A DNA stretch of 64,000 nt, from the NCBI RefSeq assembly GCF_011046535.1, contig NZ_CP049257.1, forward strand, positions 3,596,001-3,660,000, written 5' to 3'. Of the stretch, positions 25,629 through 33,956 are shown one piece after another (positions within the stretch are counted from its first letter, which is position 1; the number at the start of each line of letters is the position of its first letter). Under the pieces are notes generated by a model that searched no databases, had not been told where the DNA came from, and saw nothing but the letters and a program-made list of their open reading frames with translations. The position numbers and the translations under genes were made by a program. This stretch comes from Nocardioides anomalus (GTDB lineage Bacteria; Actinomycetota; Actinomycetes; Propionibacteriales; Nocardioidaceae).

Positions 25629-26537
25629 ATGCACCGCACCACCCGACGAGCCCTGCGCACCACCGCGCTGCTCGCGGCCGCCACGACCGTCCTCGGCCTG
25701 GCCCTCGCGCCGACCGCGACGGCCAAGGGCGGCGGCGAGGCCGGCGACGACAAGCCCGGCGGCACCGCCACGGGCGGGAGCGTCGGCGACTACGCGGTGA
25801 CCGTCAACGGCACGACGTACAACCCGGCGGCCGGCAAGGACGCCAAGCTGCGTGACGTCACGGTCCGCGGGACGGTCAAGGTGACCGGGGTGCACACGTC
25901 GTTCACGATCGACCCGGCCACGCTGGGCGTCTACGACTACACGCTGACCGGGGCGCCGGCTCCGGACCGGATGGTCACCGGCCCGACCGTGGTCTTCGCC
26001 AGCAAGGTCCCGAGCCTGAGCGCGGCCCAGCTGGCGCGCCCGGTGCTGCAGGACCTGCAGGTGCGCGACGACACGCTCGTGGCCACGTTCGGTACGGCGG
26101 CCGGCAAGCTCAAGGTCCAGGCCAAGGACCAGCCGCAGGGCGGCATCTTCCAGATGGAGCCGGAGTTCGGCACCGCGGTGACCATCACCCACACGCTCGG
26201 CCCCACGCTGTTCTACTTCGTCAACCCGTTCACCGGGAAGGTGAACTTCGGCAGCGGCGTCGACGCGGTCAGCCCCGCGCAGAGCAGCACCGGCTACCAC
26301 GCCATGCTGCTGGGCAAGGACAGCCCGCAGGTCGCGACCAAGACCTCGCAGACCGGCACCACCACGACCTGGTCGGTCACCTCCGGTGGCCGGATGGGCG
26401 GCGTGCTCGGTGAGGACGCGATCGAGCTGAGCCAGGGCGCGACCAACTGCACCCAGAGCTGCCAGGCGCAGAACCAGATCCGCGGCTCGCTGCCCGTCCC
26501 GCCCGACCCGACCAACCCCACGCCGATCGGCGGCTGA
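25629..26537 (+). CDS. secreted protein of unknown function
   Basis: 302 aa. Clear Sec signal peptide: RTTRRALR then LLAAATTVLGLALAPTATA, cleavage after ATA. The mature part starts with a Gly/Lys/Asp-rich linker and is otherwise strand-rich (YAVTVNGTTYNPAAGKDAKLRDV, HTSFTIDPATLGVYDYTLTG), with two Cys (NCTQSCQ) near the C-terminus. No domain recognised. ATG start with GGGAG upstream; followed by a strong terminator, so monocistronic. Confidence 0.75.
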   Translation: MHRTTRRALRTTALLAAATTVLGLALAPTATAKGGGEAGDDKPGGTATGGSVGDYAVTVNGTTYNPAAGKDAKLRDVTVRGTVKVTGVHTSFTIDPATLGVYDYTLTGAPAPDRMVTGPTVVFASKVPSLSAAQLARPVLQDLQVRDDTLVATFGTAAGKLKVQAKDQPQGGIFQMEPEFGTAVTITHTLGPTLFYFVNPFTGKVNFGSGVDAVSPAQSSTGYHAMLLGKDSPQVATKTSQTGTTTTWSVTSGGRMGGVLGEDAIELSQGATNCTQSCQAQNQIRGSLPVPPDPTNPTPIGG

Positions 26538-26553
26538 CACACCCCACCCCGCG

Positions 26554-26590
26554 ACCGCCCAGGGCCACCTCCCCCGTGGCCCTGGGCGGT
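26554..26590 (+). terminator. strong GC-rich hairpin terminator
   Basis: ACCGCCCAGGGCCAC and GTGGCCCTGGGCGGT form a perfect 15-bp stem with a 7-nt loop, 16 nt after the secreted-protein stop. No U-tract, as is usual in actinobacteria. Confidence 0.85.
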
Positions 26591-26608
26591 CCGCTCCGCT
26601 CCCACCCG

Positions 26609-28036
26609 ATGCCGACGAAGATGGTGCCCATGCCCCCGCCGCGTACGACCCGGACCGCACGGCCCGCGGCGAGCCAGGACGACGGGTGGCTGGAGCTCAC
26701 GGCGGTACGCCGCGCGGCCGTCGCCGGGCGGCCGGTCACCCACCGGCGGATCCTGGTCCAGGTCGGTGCCCTCACCCTGCTGGTGCTGGCCGGGGTGGTG
26801 GCCGTGGGCGGGTGGGCGTCGCGGCAGGAGGCCGAGAGCGAGGCCGTCGACGCGGCCGCCCGCAGGACCCAGACGCTGGCCCGCGCGGTCGTCGAGCCCG
26901 TGCTCACCGACGCGGTGGTGGCCGGCGACCCCGGCGCCCTGGCCACCCTCGACCGCGCGGTGCGCGACCACGTCCTCAACGACGCGGTCGTGCGGGTCAA
27001 GATCTGGAGCGCGGACGGCGCCGTCGTCTACTCCGACGAGCCGCGGCTCGTCGGGCGGCAGTTCGGCCTGGACGAGGAGGAGGCCGAGATGCTGTCGCGC
27101 GGCTCGGGCCGCGGGGCGGAGGTCACCGACCTCGACGAGCCGGAGAACGTCTACGAGCGTGACCGCGGCAAGCTGCTCGAGGTCTACCTGCCGGTGCACA
27201 CCCCCGACGGGACGCCGCTGCTCTTCGAGACCTACTCGCCCTACGACTCGGTGGTCACCCGGACCGGGGAGATCTGGGGCGGCTTCGCGGTGATCACCGC
27301 CGCCAGCCTGGTCGCACTATTCCTGCTGCTCCTGCCCCTGGTGACCTCGCTCGTACGCCGGCTGCGCGGCCTGCAGGAGCAGCGCGAGCGGCTCCTGGAG
27401 CAGGCCCTGGCGGCCTCCGACACCGAACGGCGTCGCGTCGCCGCGTCACTGCACGACGGCCCGGTCCAGGAGCTGGCCGGCACGGCGTTCGTCGTGGCCG
27501 GCGCCGCCCAGAAGGCCCGCGACGCCGACCAGCCGGCGCTGGCCACGGCCCTGGACGAGGCGGCCGCCGCGGTGCGCTCCGGCATCGGGGGCCTGCGCTC
27601 GCTGCTGGTCGAGGTCTACCCGGCGACGCTGGCCCGGACCGGGCTCACCGGCGCGCTCGCCGACCTGCTCGGCGGCCTCGCGCCCCGCGAGGTGGTGGTG
27701 ACCACCGACATCGAGCCGGCCGCGGTGGAGGCGCTGAGCGCCGAGCAGGCCCAGCACGTCTTCCACGTCGCGCAGGAGCTGGTGCGCAACGTGGCCAAGC
27801 ACGCCGCGGCGAGCGCCGCGCGGCTGACCCTGACCCGGAGCGGTCCGCTCGTGGTCCTCGAGCTCACCGACGACGGCGTGGGCTTCGACCCGGAGGCGGC
27901 GTTCGCACACCCCGACGCCGGCCACATCGGCCTGCCCCTGCTGCGCGACGCCGCGCAGCAGCACGGCACCCGCCTGGCCGTCCGGTCCGCGCCCGGCGCG
28001 GGCGCCGCGTGGCGACTGGAGGTGCCGGTCCCGTGA
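26609..28036 (+). CDS. sensor histidine kinase (HisKA_3, NarX/DegS-like)
   Basis: Membrane kinase of about 475 aa. Two helices (about residues 49-66 and about 230-250) flank an extracytoplasmic sensing region. The HisKA_3 box SDTERRRVAASLHDGPVQELAG carries the phospho-His, and the HATPase has the N box (ELVRNVAKHA) and a G1-type DDGVGFDPE. The start is uncertain: ATGs at 26609, 26621 and 26630 precede the first helix. The response-regulator gene overlaps its stop by 4 nt, so the pair is one operon. Signal unknown. Confidence 0.88.
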   Translation: MPTKMVPMPPPRTTRTARPAASQDDGWLELTAVRRAAVAGRPVTHRRILVQVGALTLLVLAGVVAVGGWASRQEAESEAVDAAARRTQTLARAVVEPVLTDAVVAGDPGALATLDRAVRDHVLNDAVVRVKIWSADGAVVYSDEPRLVGRQFGLDEEEAEMLSRGSGRGAEVTDLDEPENVYERDRGKLLEVYLPVHTPDGTPLLFETYSPYDSVVTRTGEIWGGFAVITAASLVALFLLLLPLVTSLVRRLRGLQEQRERLLEQALAASDTERRRVAASLHDGPVQELAGTAFVVAGAAQKARDADQPALATALDEAAAAVRSGIGGLRSLLVEVYPATLARTGLTGALADLLGGLAPREVVVTTDIEPAAVEALSAEQAQHVFHVAQELVRNVAKHAAASAARLTLTRSGPLVVLELTDDGVGFDPEAAFAHPDAGHIGLPLLRDAAQQHGTRLAVRSAPGAGAAWRLEVPVP

Positions 28037-28668
28037 GCGGAGCGCTGACGAAGGTGCTGCTCGTCGACGACCACCAGCTCGTCCGCGCCGGGCTGGCCGG
28101 CCTGGTGGACGCGGCCGCCGACCTCGCCGTCTGCGGCCAGGCCGCCAACGGCGAGGAGGCCGTGGCCCGCGCGGTCGAGACCGCGCCCGACGTGGTGCTC
28201 ATGGACCTGTCCATGCCGGTCCTCGACGGGGTCGAGGCCACCCGCCGGCTGCTGCGCGAGGTGCCGACGGCGCGGGTCGTCGTGCTGACGTCGTTCGCCG
28301 ACACCGCCCGCGTGCAGGAGGCCCTGCGCGCGGGGGCCGTGGGCTACCTGCTCAAGGACTCCGAGCCGGCCACGCTGCTGGCCGCGGTCCGCTCGGCGGC
28401 CGCGGGCTCAGGGCCGATCGACCCGCGGGTCACTGCCGCGCTGCTGGAGCCGACCGCAGCGCAGGACGAGGACGCCGAGGCGCTCAGCCCGCGCGAGCGC
28501 GAGGTCCTCGAGCTCGTGGCCCAGGGCCTGGCCAACAAGCAGATCGCCCGCCGCCTCGGCATCACCGAGCGCACCGTCAAGGCGCACGTCGGCAGCCTGT
28601 TCCGCCGCATCGGCGTGGCCGACCGGACCTCGGCCGCGCTGTGGGCGCGCGACCACCTCGGTCGCTAG
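28033..28668 (+). CDS. LuxR/NarL-family response regulator
   Basis: 211 aa. Receiver domain with VLLVDDHQLVRAG, phospho-acceptor Asp58 in VVLMDLSMP and conserved Lys in GYLLKDSEP. C-terminal LuxR helix-turn-helix LSPREREVLELVAQGLANKQIARRLGI. The GTG start overlaps the kinase stop, so it is the cognate partner. Target genes unknown. Converges with the GntR gene and shares 4 nt. Confidence 0.93.
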   Translation: MSGALTKVLLVDDHQLVRAGLAGLVDAAADLAVCGQAANGEEAVARAVETAPDVVLMDLSMPVLDGVEATRRLLREVPTARVVVLTSFADTARVQEALRAGAVGYLLKDSEPATLLAAVRSAAAGSGPIDPRVTAALLEPTAAQDEDAEALSPREREVLELVAQGLANKQIARRLGITERTVKAHVGSLFRRIGVADRTSAALWARDHLGR

Positions 28669-29384
28669 AAGTCCTGCCCGATCTGGACCCAGAGCGTGAA
28701 CCGGTCCGCGCGAAAGGCCGACCTCGACACCTCGACGACCTTGTCGCCGTTCAGCGCCCGCCGCGAGTGGCGCAGCACCGGCGCACCGGGCTCGACCTCG
28801 AGGTGACCGGCCTCCTCGGGCGAGGAGATGTCGGCGTTGATGGAGTCCTCGGCCCAGGTCGGCCGCAGGCCGCGCTGGTCGAGGGCCTCGTAGAGGCTGG
28901 TGGGCATGCCGGACTGCAGGAAGCCGGGCAGGATGATCTCGTTGAGGAAGGCGTCCTCGATGCACATGGGCTGGCCGTCGGCACGCCGCAGGCGCTTCCA
29001 GTGGATGACCGGGTCGCCCTCGCTGACGTTGAGGGCGCGGGCCACGCCGGGGCCGGCCTGCTCGCGCCGGGCCAGGAGCGTGATGCTCTCGGCGAGCATG
29101 CCGCGGCGGGCCATCTCCTCGGTGTAGCTCGTGAGGCTGCTGGTCGAGCGGCGCGGGCGGGCCACGAAGGTGCCCTTGCCGGGGATGCGCTCGAGGAGGC
29201 CCTCGACGACCAGGGCGTCCATGGCCTGGCGCACGGTCATCCGGGCCACGCCGAACTGCGCCACCAGCTCGCGCTCGCTCGGGGCGGGCGATCCGGGCGA
29301 CATGCCGGCGCACAGGGAGCGGACGTACTCGCGCACCTGGACGTGCTTGAGCGCCCGCGCATCCTTCACCAGCACCTCCGTCAT
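28665..29384 (-). CDS. GntR-family (HutC/UTRA) transcriptional regulator
   Basis: 239 aa. Winged helix with PSERELVAQFGVARMTVRQAMDALVVEGLLERIPGKGTFVA at about 35-75, and a UTRA effector domain (VIHWKRLRRADGQPMCIEDAFL, RHSRRALNGDKVVEVSRSAFRADRF). Regulators of this kind respond to sugars, amino-sugars or amino acids. Sits alone; a dre-like sequence lies just upstream of its start codon, suggesting autoregulation. Confidence 0.9.
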   Translation of the reverse strand: MTEVLVKDARALKHVQVREYVRSLCAGMSPGSPAPSERELVAQFGVARMTVRQAMDALVVEGLLERIPGKGTFVARPRRSTSSLTSYTEEMARRGMLAESITLLARREQAGPGVARALNVSEGDPVIHWKRLRRADGQPMCIEDAFLNEIILPGFLQSGMPTSLYEALDQRGLRPTWAEDSINADISSPEEAGHLEVEPGAPVLRHSRRALNGDKVVEVSRSAFRADRFTLWVQIGQDF

Positions 29385-29389
29385 GCGAG

Positions 29390-29403
29390 CCAGACTAGAC
29401 CGG
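29390..29403. promoter_or_regulatory. possible HutC/DasR-like operator
   Basis: CCAGACTAGACCGG (complement CCGGTCTAGTCTGG) matches 10 of 14 positions of the DasR-type site CTGGTCTAGACCAG and lies 5 nt before the GntR start codon. Suggestive only. Confidence 0.35.
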
Positions 29404-29526
29404 GGCTCGCGGCGCCGTCCCGACTTTGGCCGGACCGCCGACTGGCCGAACGGACGATCCTGACTAGCCCCTCGGGGTCACCCGCAGGGGTCATCGGGGC
29501 CACACCCCCGTGGGTATGCCGGCGCG

Positions 29527-32082
29527 TCAGTCCGTGGCGATGGCCCGCAGTACGTCGAGCCGAGCGGCGCGGCGGGCGGGCAGGACGGCCGCGAGCACGC
29601 CGATGACCAGGGCCAGCACCAGGAACAGCAGCAGCTGGCCGACGGGGATGTGGATGACCTCGAGGCCCTGGTCGCGCAGGGCGTACATGAGCGTCACGCC
29701 GAAGGCGATGCCGAGCAGCACGCCGAGCACCGCGCCGAGCACGGCGATGACCACCGACTCCAGGCGGATCATCGTGCGCAGCTGCCGGCGGCTCACGCCG
29801 ATGGCTCTGAGCAGGCCGATCTCGCGGGTTCGCTCGATGACCGAGAGCGCGAGGGTGTTGATGATGCCGAGGATCGCGATGACCACGGCGAAGACCAGCA
29901 GCACGTAGATGATGGTGATGATCCGGTCGATCGGGGCGCGCTGCTCGGCGGCGAAGGCCTGCTCGTCCTTGACCGTGACCACCGGCAGGTCCTCGACCAC
30001 CTGGTCCAGGCGCTGCTGCAGGCCGGTCGCCCCCGGCTGGCCGAAGACCACCACGTAGTTGTCCTCGTCGGGGAAGCCCGAGGCCAGGAGGGTCCCGGTC
30101 GTGGTGAGCACCGGCCCGAAGACCAGTGGGCTGTCCTCCACGATCCCGGCCACCGTCCACTGCTGCTTGCCGGTGGGGACGGTGATGTCGAAGGTGTCAC
30201 CGGCCCGCAGCGAGTGCTCGCGCGCCCAGTCCTCCTTGAGCAGCACGGTCCCGTCCGCGAAGTCGGCCAGGCTGCCGGAGGTGGTGGTGAGGTCGAAGTC
30301 GCGGATCCGGTCGGCCTGGGTGGCGACCAGCCCGATCCCGTCGGAGGTCTTGCCCCGGTAGAGACCGAAGCCGAAGCGCTCCCCCAGCACCTTGTCCACG
30401 CCCTGCACGTCGGCCAACCGCTCGGTGATCGTCGAGGAGAAGCCCCGGCCGAAGGCGCTGCTGACGATGAAGTCGCCGATGAAGTTCTCGCGCACGGTCT
30501 TGTCCACCGACGCCTTGGCCGACGAGCCGAGGATGGCCACGGTGAAGGCGAGGGTCAGCCCGATCATCAGGGCCGAGGCGGTGGCCGTCGTGCGCCGCGG
30601 GTTGCGCAGGGAGTTCTGGCCCGCGAGCCGGCCGATCGGGCCGAACAGCCGCGCGTCGGCGGCGGCCGTGGCGCGCAGGAAGGGCCGGCCGATGACCGGG
30701 CTGGCCGCGGTCACACCGAGCAGCACGGCGAGCACGCCGCCGCCGACCCACCAGCCGTTGTGCGGGGCGCCGTCGACGAACAACCCGACCCCCACCAGCG
30801 GGATCCCGAGCACGATGAGCGCGATCCCGAGCACCAGTCGCCGCTGGATCGAGGACTCCGGCAGCGCCACGTCGTCGCGCAGGGCCTGCACGGGCGCGAT
30901 CCGGCCGGTCCGCCGCGCCGGGAGGTACGCCGCGACCATGGTCACCACGATCCCGATGGCGTACGCCGCCACGGGGGTCCGCGCCTGGAGGACCAGCGGC
31001 TGCTCGGCCAGGTCGAGCCCGAGCGCGCCGACCAGCGAGCGGATGCCGGTGGCCAGCACGACGCCGAGGCCGAGGCCGGCCGTCGCGCCGACCACGCCGA
31101 CCACGAAGGCCTCGAGCTGCACCGAGCGGATGACCTGGCGCTTGGTGGCGCCGAGGGCGCGCAGCAGCGCGAGCTCGCGGCTGCGCTGCGCGACCAGGAT
31201 GGAGAAGGTGTTGACGATGATGAACGTGCTCACCACGAGGGCGATCGCGGCGAAGATGAGCACCATCGTGGTGAGGAAGTCGATGCCGTCGAGCAGCGGC
31301 CCGGCCGCCTCGTCGGCAGCCTTGTCGCCGGTGACGGCCTCGGTGCCGTCCGGCAGCGCGGCGTTCGCCTCCTGGGCCAGCCGGGCCTGCGAGACGCCGT
31401 CCTCCGCGGTCACCCAGAACGTGCTGTAGGCGTCCTGGCCCTTGAGGAACAGCTGCTGCGCCGTCGGGGTGTCGAACGCGGCGTACGTCGCGCCGTTGAG
31501 CGACCCGCCCTCCCGGAAGCCGACCAGCCCGACCAGCTCGGGGTGCACGTCGAGCGACTGGGTGGCGGTGACGATCGAGACCTCGTCGCCGATCTCGTAG
31601 CCGGCCTGCTGGGCCGTGGTCTCGTCGATGACCACCTCGTCCGGACCGAGCGGCGCGTGGCCCTCGAGGAGGGTCAGGGACTCGATGCCGTGGCCGGCCG
31701 GCGCGTCGTTCCAGTTGGCGCCCAGCGCCGGCGGTCCGGAGCCGCCCACGACCTTGCCGTCGGTGCCGACGACGTACACGCCGTTGGCGTCGATGCGCCC
31801 GTCCACCCGCGCCGCGCCCGGCAGCTGCTCGAGGGTCTGCTGCAGCGAGGCCGGCACGGTCTGCGTCGTGCCGGTCAGGCCGGCCTGGGCGACGTCGGTG
31901 CCGGTCGGGCGGACCACGACGTCGCCGACGCGCGAGGAGAACAGCGCGGTGAAGCTGCGCTCCAGGGTGTCGGAGAACATCAGGATGCCGGTCACGAACG
32001 CGACGCCCAGCACGATGGCGAAGGTGCTGAGCAGCAGCCGGACCCGACGGGCCAGCAGGCTCTTGAGCGAGGCGCGGATCAC
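29527..32082 (-). CDS. ABC transporter permease, FtsX/MacB-type with duplicated FtsX domains
   Basis: 851-aa membrane protein. First helix LLLSTFAIVLGVAFVTGILM, a large extracytoplasmic loop, an FtsX three-helix unit at about 260-400 (IFAAIALVVSTFIIVNTFSI, RELALLRALGATKRQV), a central pair of helices, a second loop, and a second FtsX unit at the C-terminus (ILGIINTLALSVIERTREIGLLRAIGVSRRQL). Typical of eight-plus-helix permeases that act with LolD-like ATPases in lipid, lipoprotein or drug mechanotransmission. The start is 4 nt after the ATPase stop. Confidence 0.9.
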   Translation of the reverse strand: MIRASLKSLLARRVRLLLSTFAIVLGVAFVTGILMFSDTLERSFTALFSSRVGDVVVRPTGTDVAQAGLTGTTQTVPASLQQTLEQLPGAARVDGRIDANGVYVVGTDGKVVGGSGPPALGANWNDAPAGHGIESLTLLEGHAPLGPDEVVIDETTAQQAGYEIGDEVSIVTATQSLDVHPELVGLVGFREGGSLNGATYAAFDTPTAQQLFLKGQDAYSTFWVTAEDGVSQARLAQEANAALPDGTEAVTGDKAADEAAGPLLDGIDFLTTMVLIFAAIALVVSTFIIVNTFSILVAQRSRELALLRALGATKRQVIRSVQLEAFVVGVVGATAGLGLGVVLATGIRSLVGALGLDLAEQPLVLQARTPVAAYAIGIVVTMVAAYLPARRTGRIAPVQALRDDVALPESSIQRRLVLGIALIVLGIPLVGVGLFVDGAPHNGWWVGGGVLAVLLGVTAASPVIGRPFLRATAAADARLFGPIGRLAGQNSLRNPRRTTATASALMIGLTLAFTVAILGSSAKASVDKTVRENFIGDFIVSSAFGRGFSSTITERLADVQGVDKVLGERFGFGLYRGKTSDGIGLVATQADRIRDFDLTTTSGSLADFADGTVLLKEDWAREHSLRAGDTFDITVPTGKQQWTVAGIVEDSPLVFGPVLTTTGTLLASGFPDEDNYVVVFGQPGATGLQQRLDQVVEDLPVVTVKDEQAFAAEQRAPIDRIITIIYVLLVFAVVIAILGIINTLALSVIERTREIGLLRAIGVSRRQLRTMIRLESVVIAVLGAVLGVLLGIAFGVTLMYALRDQGLEVIHIPVGQLLLFLVLALVIGVLAAVLPARRAARLDVLRAIATD

Positions 32083-32086
32083 GGGC

Positions 32087-32848
32087 TCAGGCGCGCCCTG
32101 GCGTCGGCGTCGGCTCGGCCAACCGGGCCATGGTCTCCAGGACCTGGTCGCGGTCGGGGGCGCGCAGCTCGTCGACGACCCGGCCGTCGGCCAGGAACAG
32201 CACCCGGTCGGTGTACGCCGCCGCGACCGGGTCGTGCGTCACGATGACCACGGTCTGCCCGTGCTCGTCCACGCTGCGCCGCAGCAGCTGGAGCACCTCG
32301 GCCCCGGAGGCGGAGTCGAGGTTGCCGGTCGGCTCGTCGGCGAAGACCACGGTCGGCCGGCTGACCAGGGCCCGGGCCACCGCGACCCGCTGCTGCTGGC
32401 CCCCGGACAGCTCGTTGGGCTTGTGGTCGAGCCGGTCGGCCAGCCCGACGGTGGCGATGACGTTGTCGTACCACTCCCGGTCGGGCTTGCGGCCCGCGAT
32501 CGACATCGGCAGCAGGATGTTCTCCCGCGCGGTGAGCGTGGGCACCAGGTTGTAGGACTGGAACACGAAGCCGATCGCGTCACGCCGCAGTCGGGTCAGC
32601 GCCTTGTCCTTGAGGACCGTCAGCTCCTGGTCGCCGATCATGACCGAGCCGGAGTCGGCGGTGTCGAGCGCGGCCAGGCAGTGCATGAGCGTGGACTTGC
32701 CCGAGCCGCTCGGCCCCATCACCGCGGTGAACTCCCCGGCCATCAGGTCGAGGGTCACGTCGTCGAGCGCGACGACCCTGGTCTCACCCTCGCCGTAGGT
32801 CTTGGTGAGGTTCGCGACCCGCGCCGCGACCCGCGCTCCCTCCGCCAT
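32087..32848 (-). CDS. ABC transporter ATP-binding protein, LolD/MacB type
   Basis: 253 aa. Walker A GPSGSGKST, signature LSGGQQQRVAVARAL, Walker B VVFADEPTGNLDS and H-loop VTHDPVAAAYTD. The EPTGNLDS form is characteristic of LolD/FtsE-like ATPases. First gene of a two-gene unit with the FtsX-type permease. Role probably export or envelope-related; substrate unknown. Confidence 0.93.
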   Translation of the reverse strand: MAEGARVAARVANLTKTYGEGETRVVALDDVTLDLMAGEFTAVMGPSGSGKSTLMHCLAALDTADSGSVMIGDQELTVLKDKALTRLRRDAIGFVFQSYNLVPTLTARENILLPMSIAGRKPDREWYDNVIATVGLADRLDHKPNELSGGQQQRVAVARALVSRPTVVFADEPTGNLDSASGAEVLQLLRRSVDEHGQTVVIVTHDPVAAAYTDRVLFLADGRVVDELRAPDRDQVLETMARLAEPTPTPGRA

Positions 32849-32919
32849 GCCTCCACTGTCCCAGCCGCCGCCAACGCCGGCATCGGGGAGGACCCCGGCG
32901 GCCCCCGGGGTACGCCGGC

Positions 32920-33140
32920 TCAGGTGCCGGCGAGCTCGGCCACGACGCGGGCCAGCGGTGCGGCGGGCTCGGCGCCGAGCACGACGCAGCTGAACCCGAA
33001 CTCCTCGCCGGCAGCACGCGGTGGTCCACGGACGGCCGCACCGGCGACGCGCACACCCACGTGCCGACCCGGGCGTCGGTCAGCGTGGCCGCCACCGCCA
33101 GCGCCCGCACCCTGGTCGCGCCACGCGGCGACGTCGTCAC
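32920..33140 (-). pseudogene. short frame-disrupted coding remnant
   Basis: Reads coherently in two frames: RVRALAVAATLTDARVGTWV from a GTG at 33140, then GEEFGFSCVVLGAEPAAPLA to a stop at 32920. The total of 221 nt becomes 74 codons if one base is restored, near 33040. No family recognised. Fills most of the 435-nt gap between the ATPase gene and alkB; the rest is promoter-like or empty. Confidence 0.35.
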
Positions 33141-33247
33141 CCACGGGTGTCACGACGCCGGAGCGCAGCGGGCGGGCTCGGTCGCTCCGGTCGCTCACCC
33201 GCACCACGGAAGCGTCCTCCCCCAGCTGTGGCCACGGCCGGAACCTG

Positions 33248-33263
33248 TCGAACAGACGTTCGA
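33248..33263. promoter_or_regulatory. LexA-binding SOS box
   Basis: TCGAACAGACGTTCGA is an exact match to the actinobacterial/Gram-positive pattern TCGAAC-N4-GTTCGA. It lies 20 nt upstream of the alkB start codon, indicating damage-inducible control. Confidence 0.85.
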
Positions 33264-33283
33264 ACGAGGCGTACACTCCCGGC

Positions 33284-33910
33284 ATGGACTTCCAGTCGAC
33301 GCTCTTCGCCCCCGCCGAGGCGGACCAGCCGCGCGCCCTCGACTGCACCGCCCTCGAGCGCACCACGCTCACCCGCGGCGCCTGGGTGGACATAGCGCGC
33401 AGCTGGCTGACCGACCCCGACGACGTCTTCGAGACCCTCGTGCGCGACGTGCCGTGGCGCGCCGACCGCCGCCAGATGTACGACCGCGTGGTCGACGTGC
33501 CGCGGCTGCTGCACACCTACATGATCGGCGAGGACCTCCCCCACCCGGTGCTGACCGAGGCCCGCGAGGTGCTGTCCGCGCACTACGCCGTCGAGCTCGG
33601 CGAGCCGTTCCGCACGGCCGGCTGCGCCTACTACCGCGACGGCCGCGACTCCGTGGCCTGGCACGGCGACACCATCGGCCGCGGCAAGACCACCGACACC
33701 ATGGTCGCCATCGTCTCGGTCGGCGACCCGCGCAGGCTCCACCTGCGCCCCCGCCTCGGCGGCGCCGACCCCGTCGTGGTCGAGATGGGCCACGGCGACC
33801 TGGTCGTCATGGGCGGCTCCTGCCAGCGCACGTGGGAGCACGCCGTGCCCAAGGTCGCCCACGCCGGGCCGCGGATCTCGGTGCAGTACCGCCCCTTCAA
33901 CGTGTTCTGA
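33284..33910 (+). CDS. alkB: alpha-ketoglutarate-dependent DNA dioxygenase AlkB
   Basis: 208-aa Fe(II)/2-oxoglutarate oxygenase that reverses alkylation damage in DNA. Iron ligands His127-x-Asp129 (WHGDTIG) and His186 (TWEHAVPK) are present, and the 2-oxoglutarate/substrate arginines are in GPRISVQYRPF at the C-terminus. Length is normal for the family. ATG at 33284, directly downstream of a perfect SOS box. Single gene, followed by gnd after 46 nt. Confidence 0.92.
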   Translation: MDFQSTLFAPAEADQPRALDCTALERTTLTRGAWVDIARSWLTDPDDVFETLVRDVPWRADRRQMYDRVVDVPRLLHTYMIGEDLPHPVLTEAREVLSAHYAVELGEPFRTAGCAYYRDGRDSVAWHGDTIGRGKTTDTMVAIVSVGDPRRLHLRPRLGGADPVVVEMGHGDLVVMGGSCQRTWEHAVPKVAHAGPRISVQYRPFNVF

Positions 33911-33956
33911 CCCACCCGCCGGAACAAACCCGCGCGCGGGAGTGGTTGGCCCAGAG

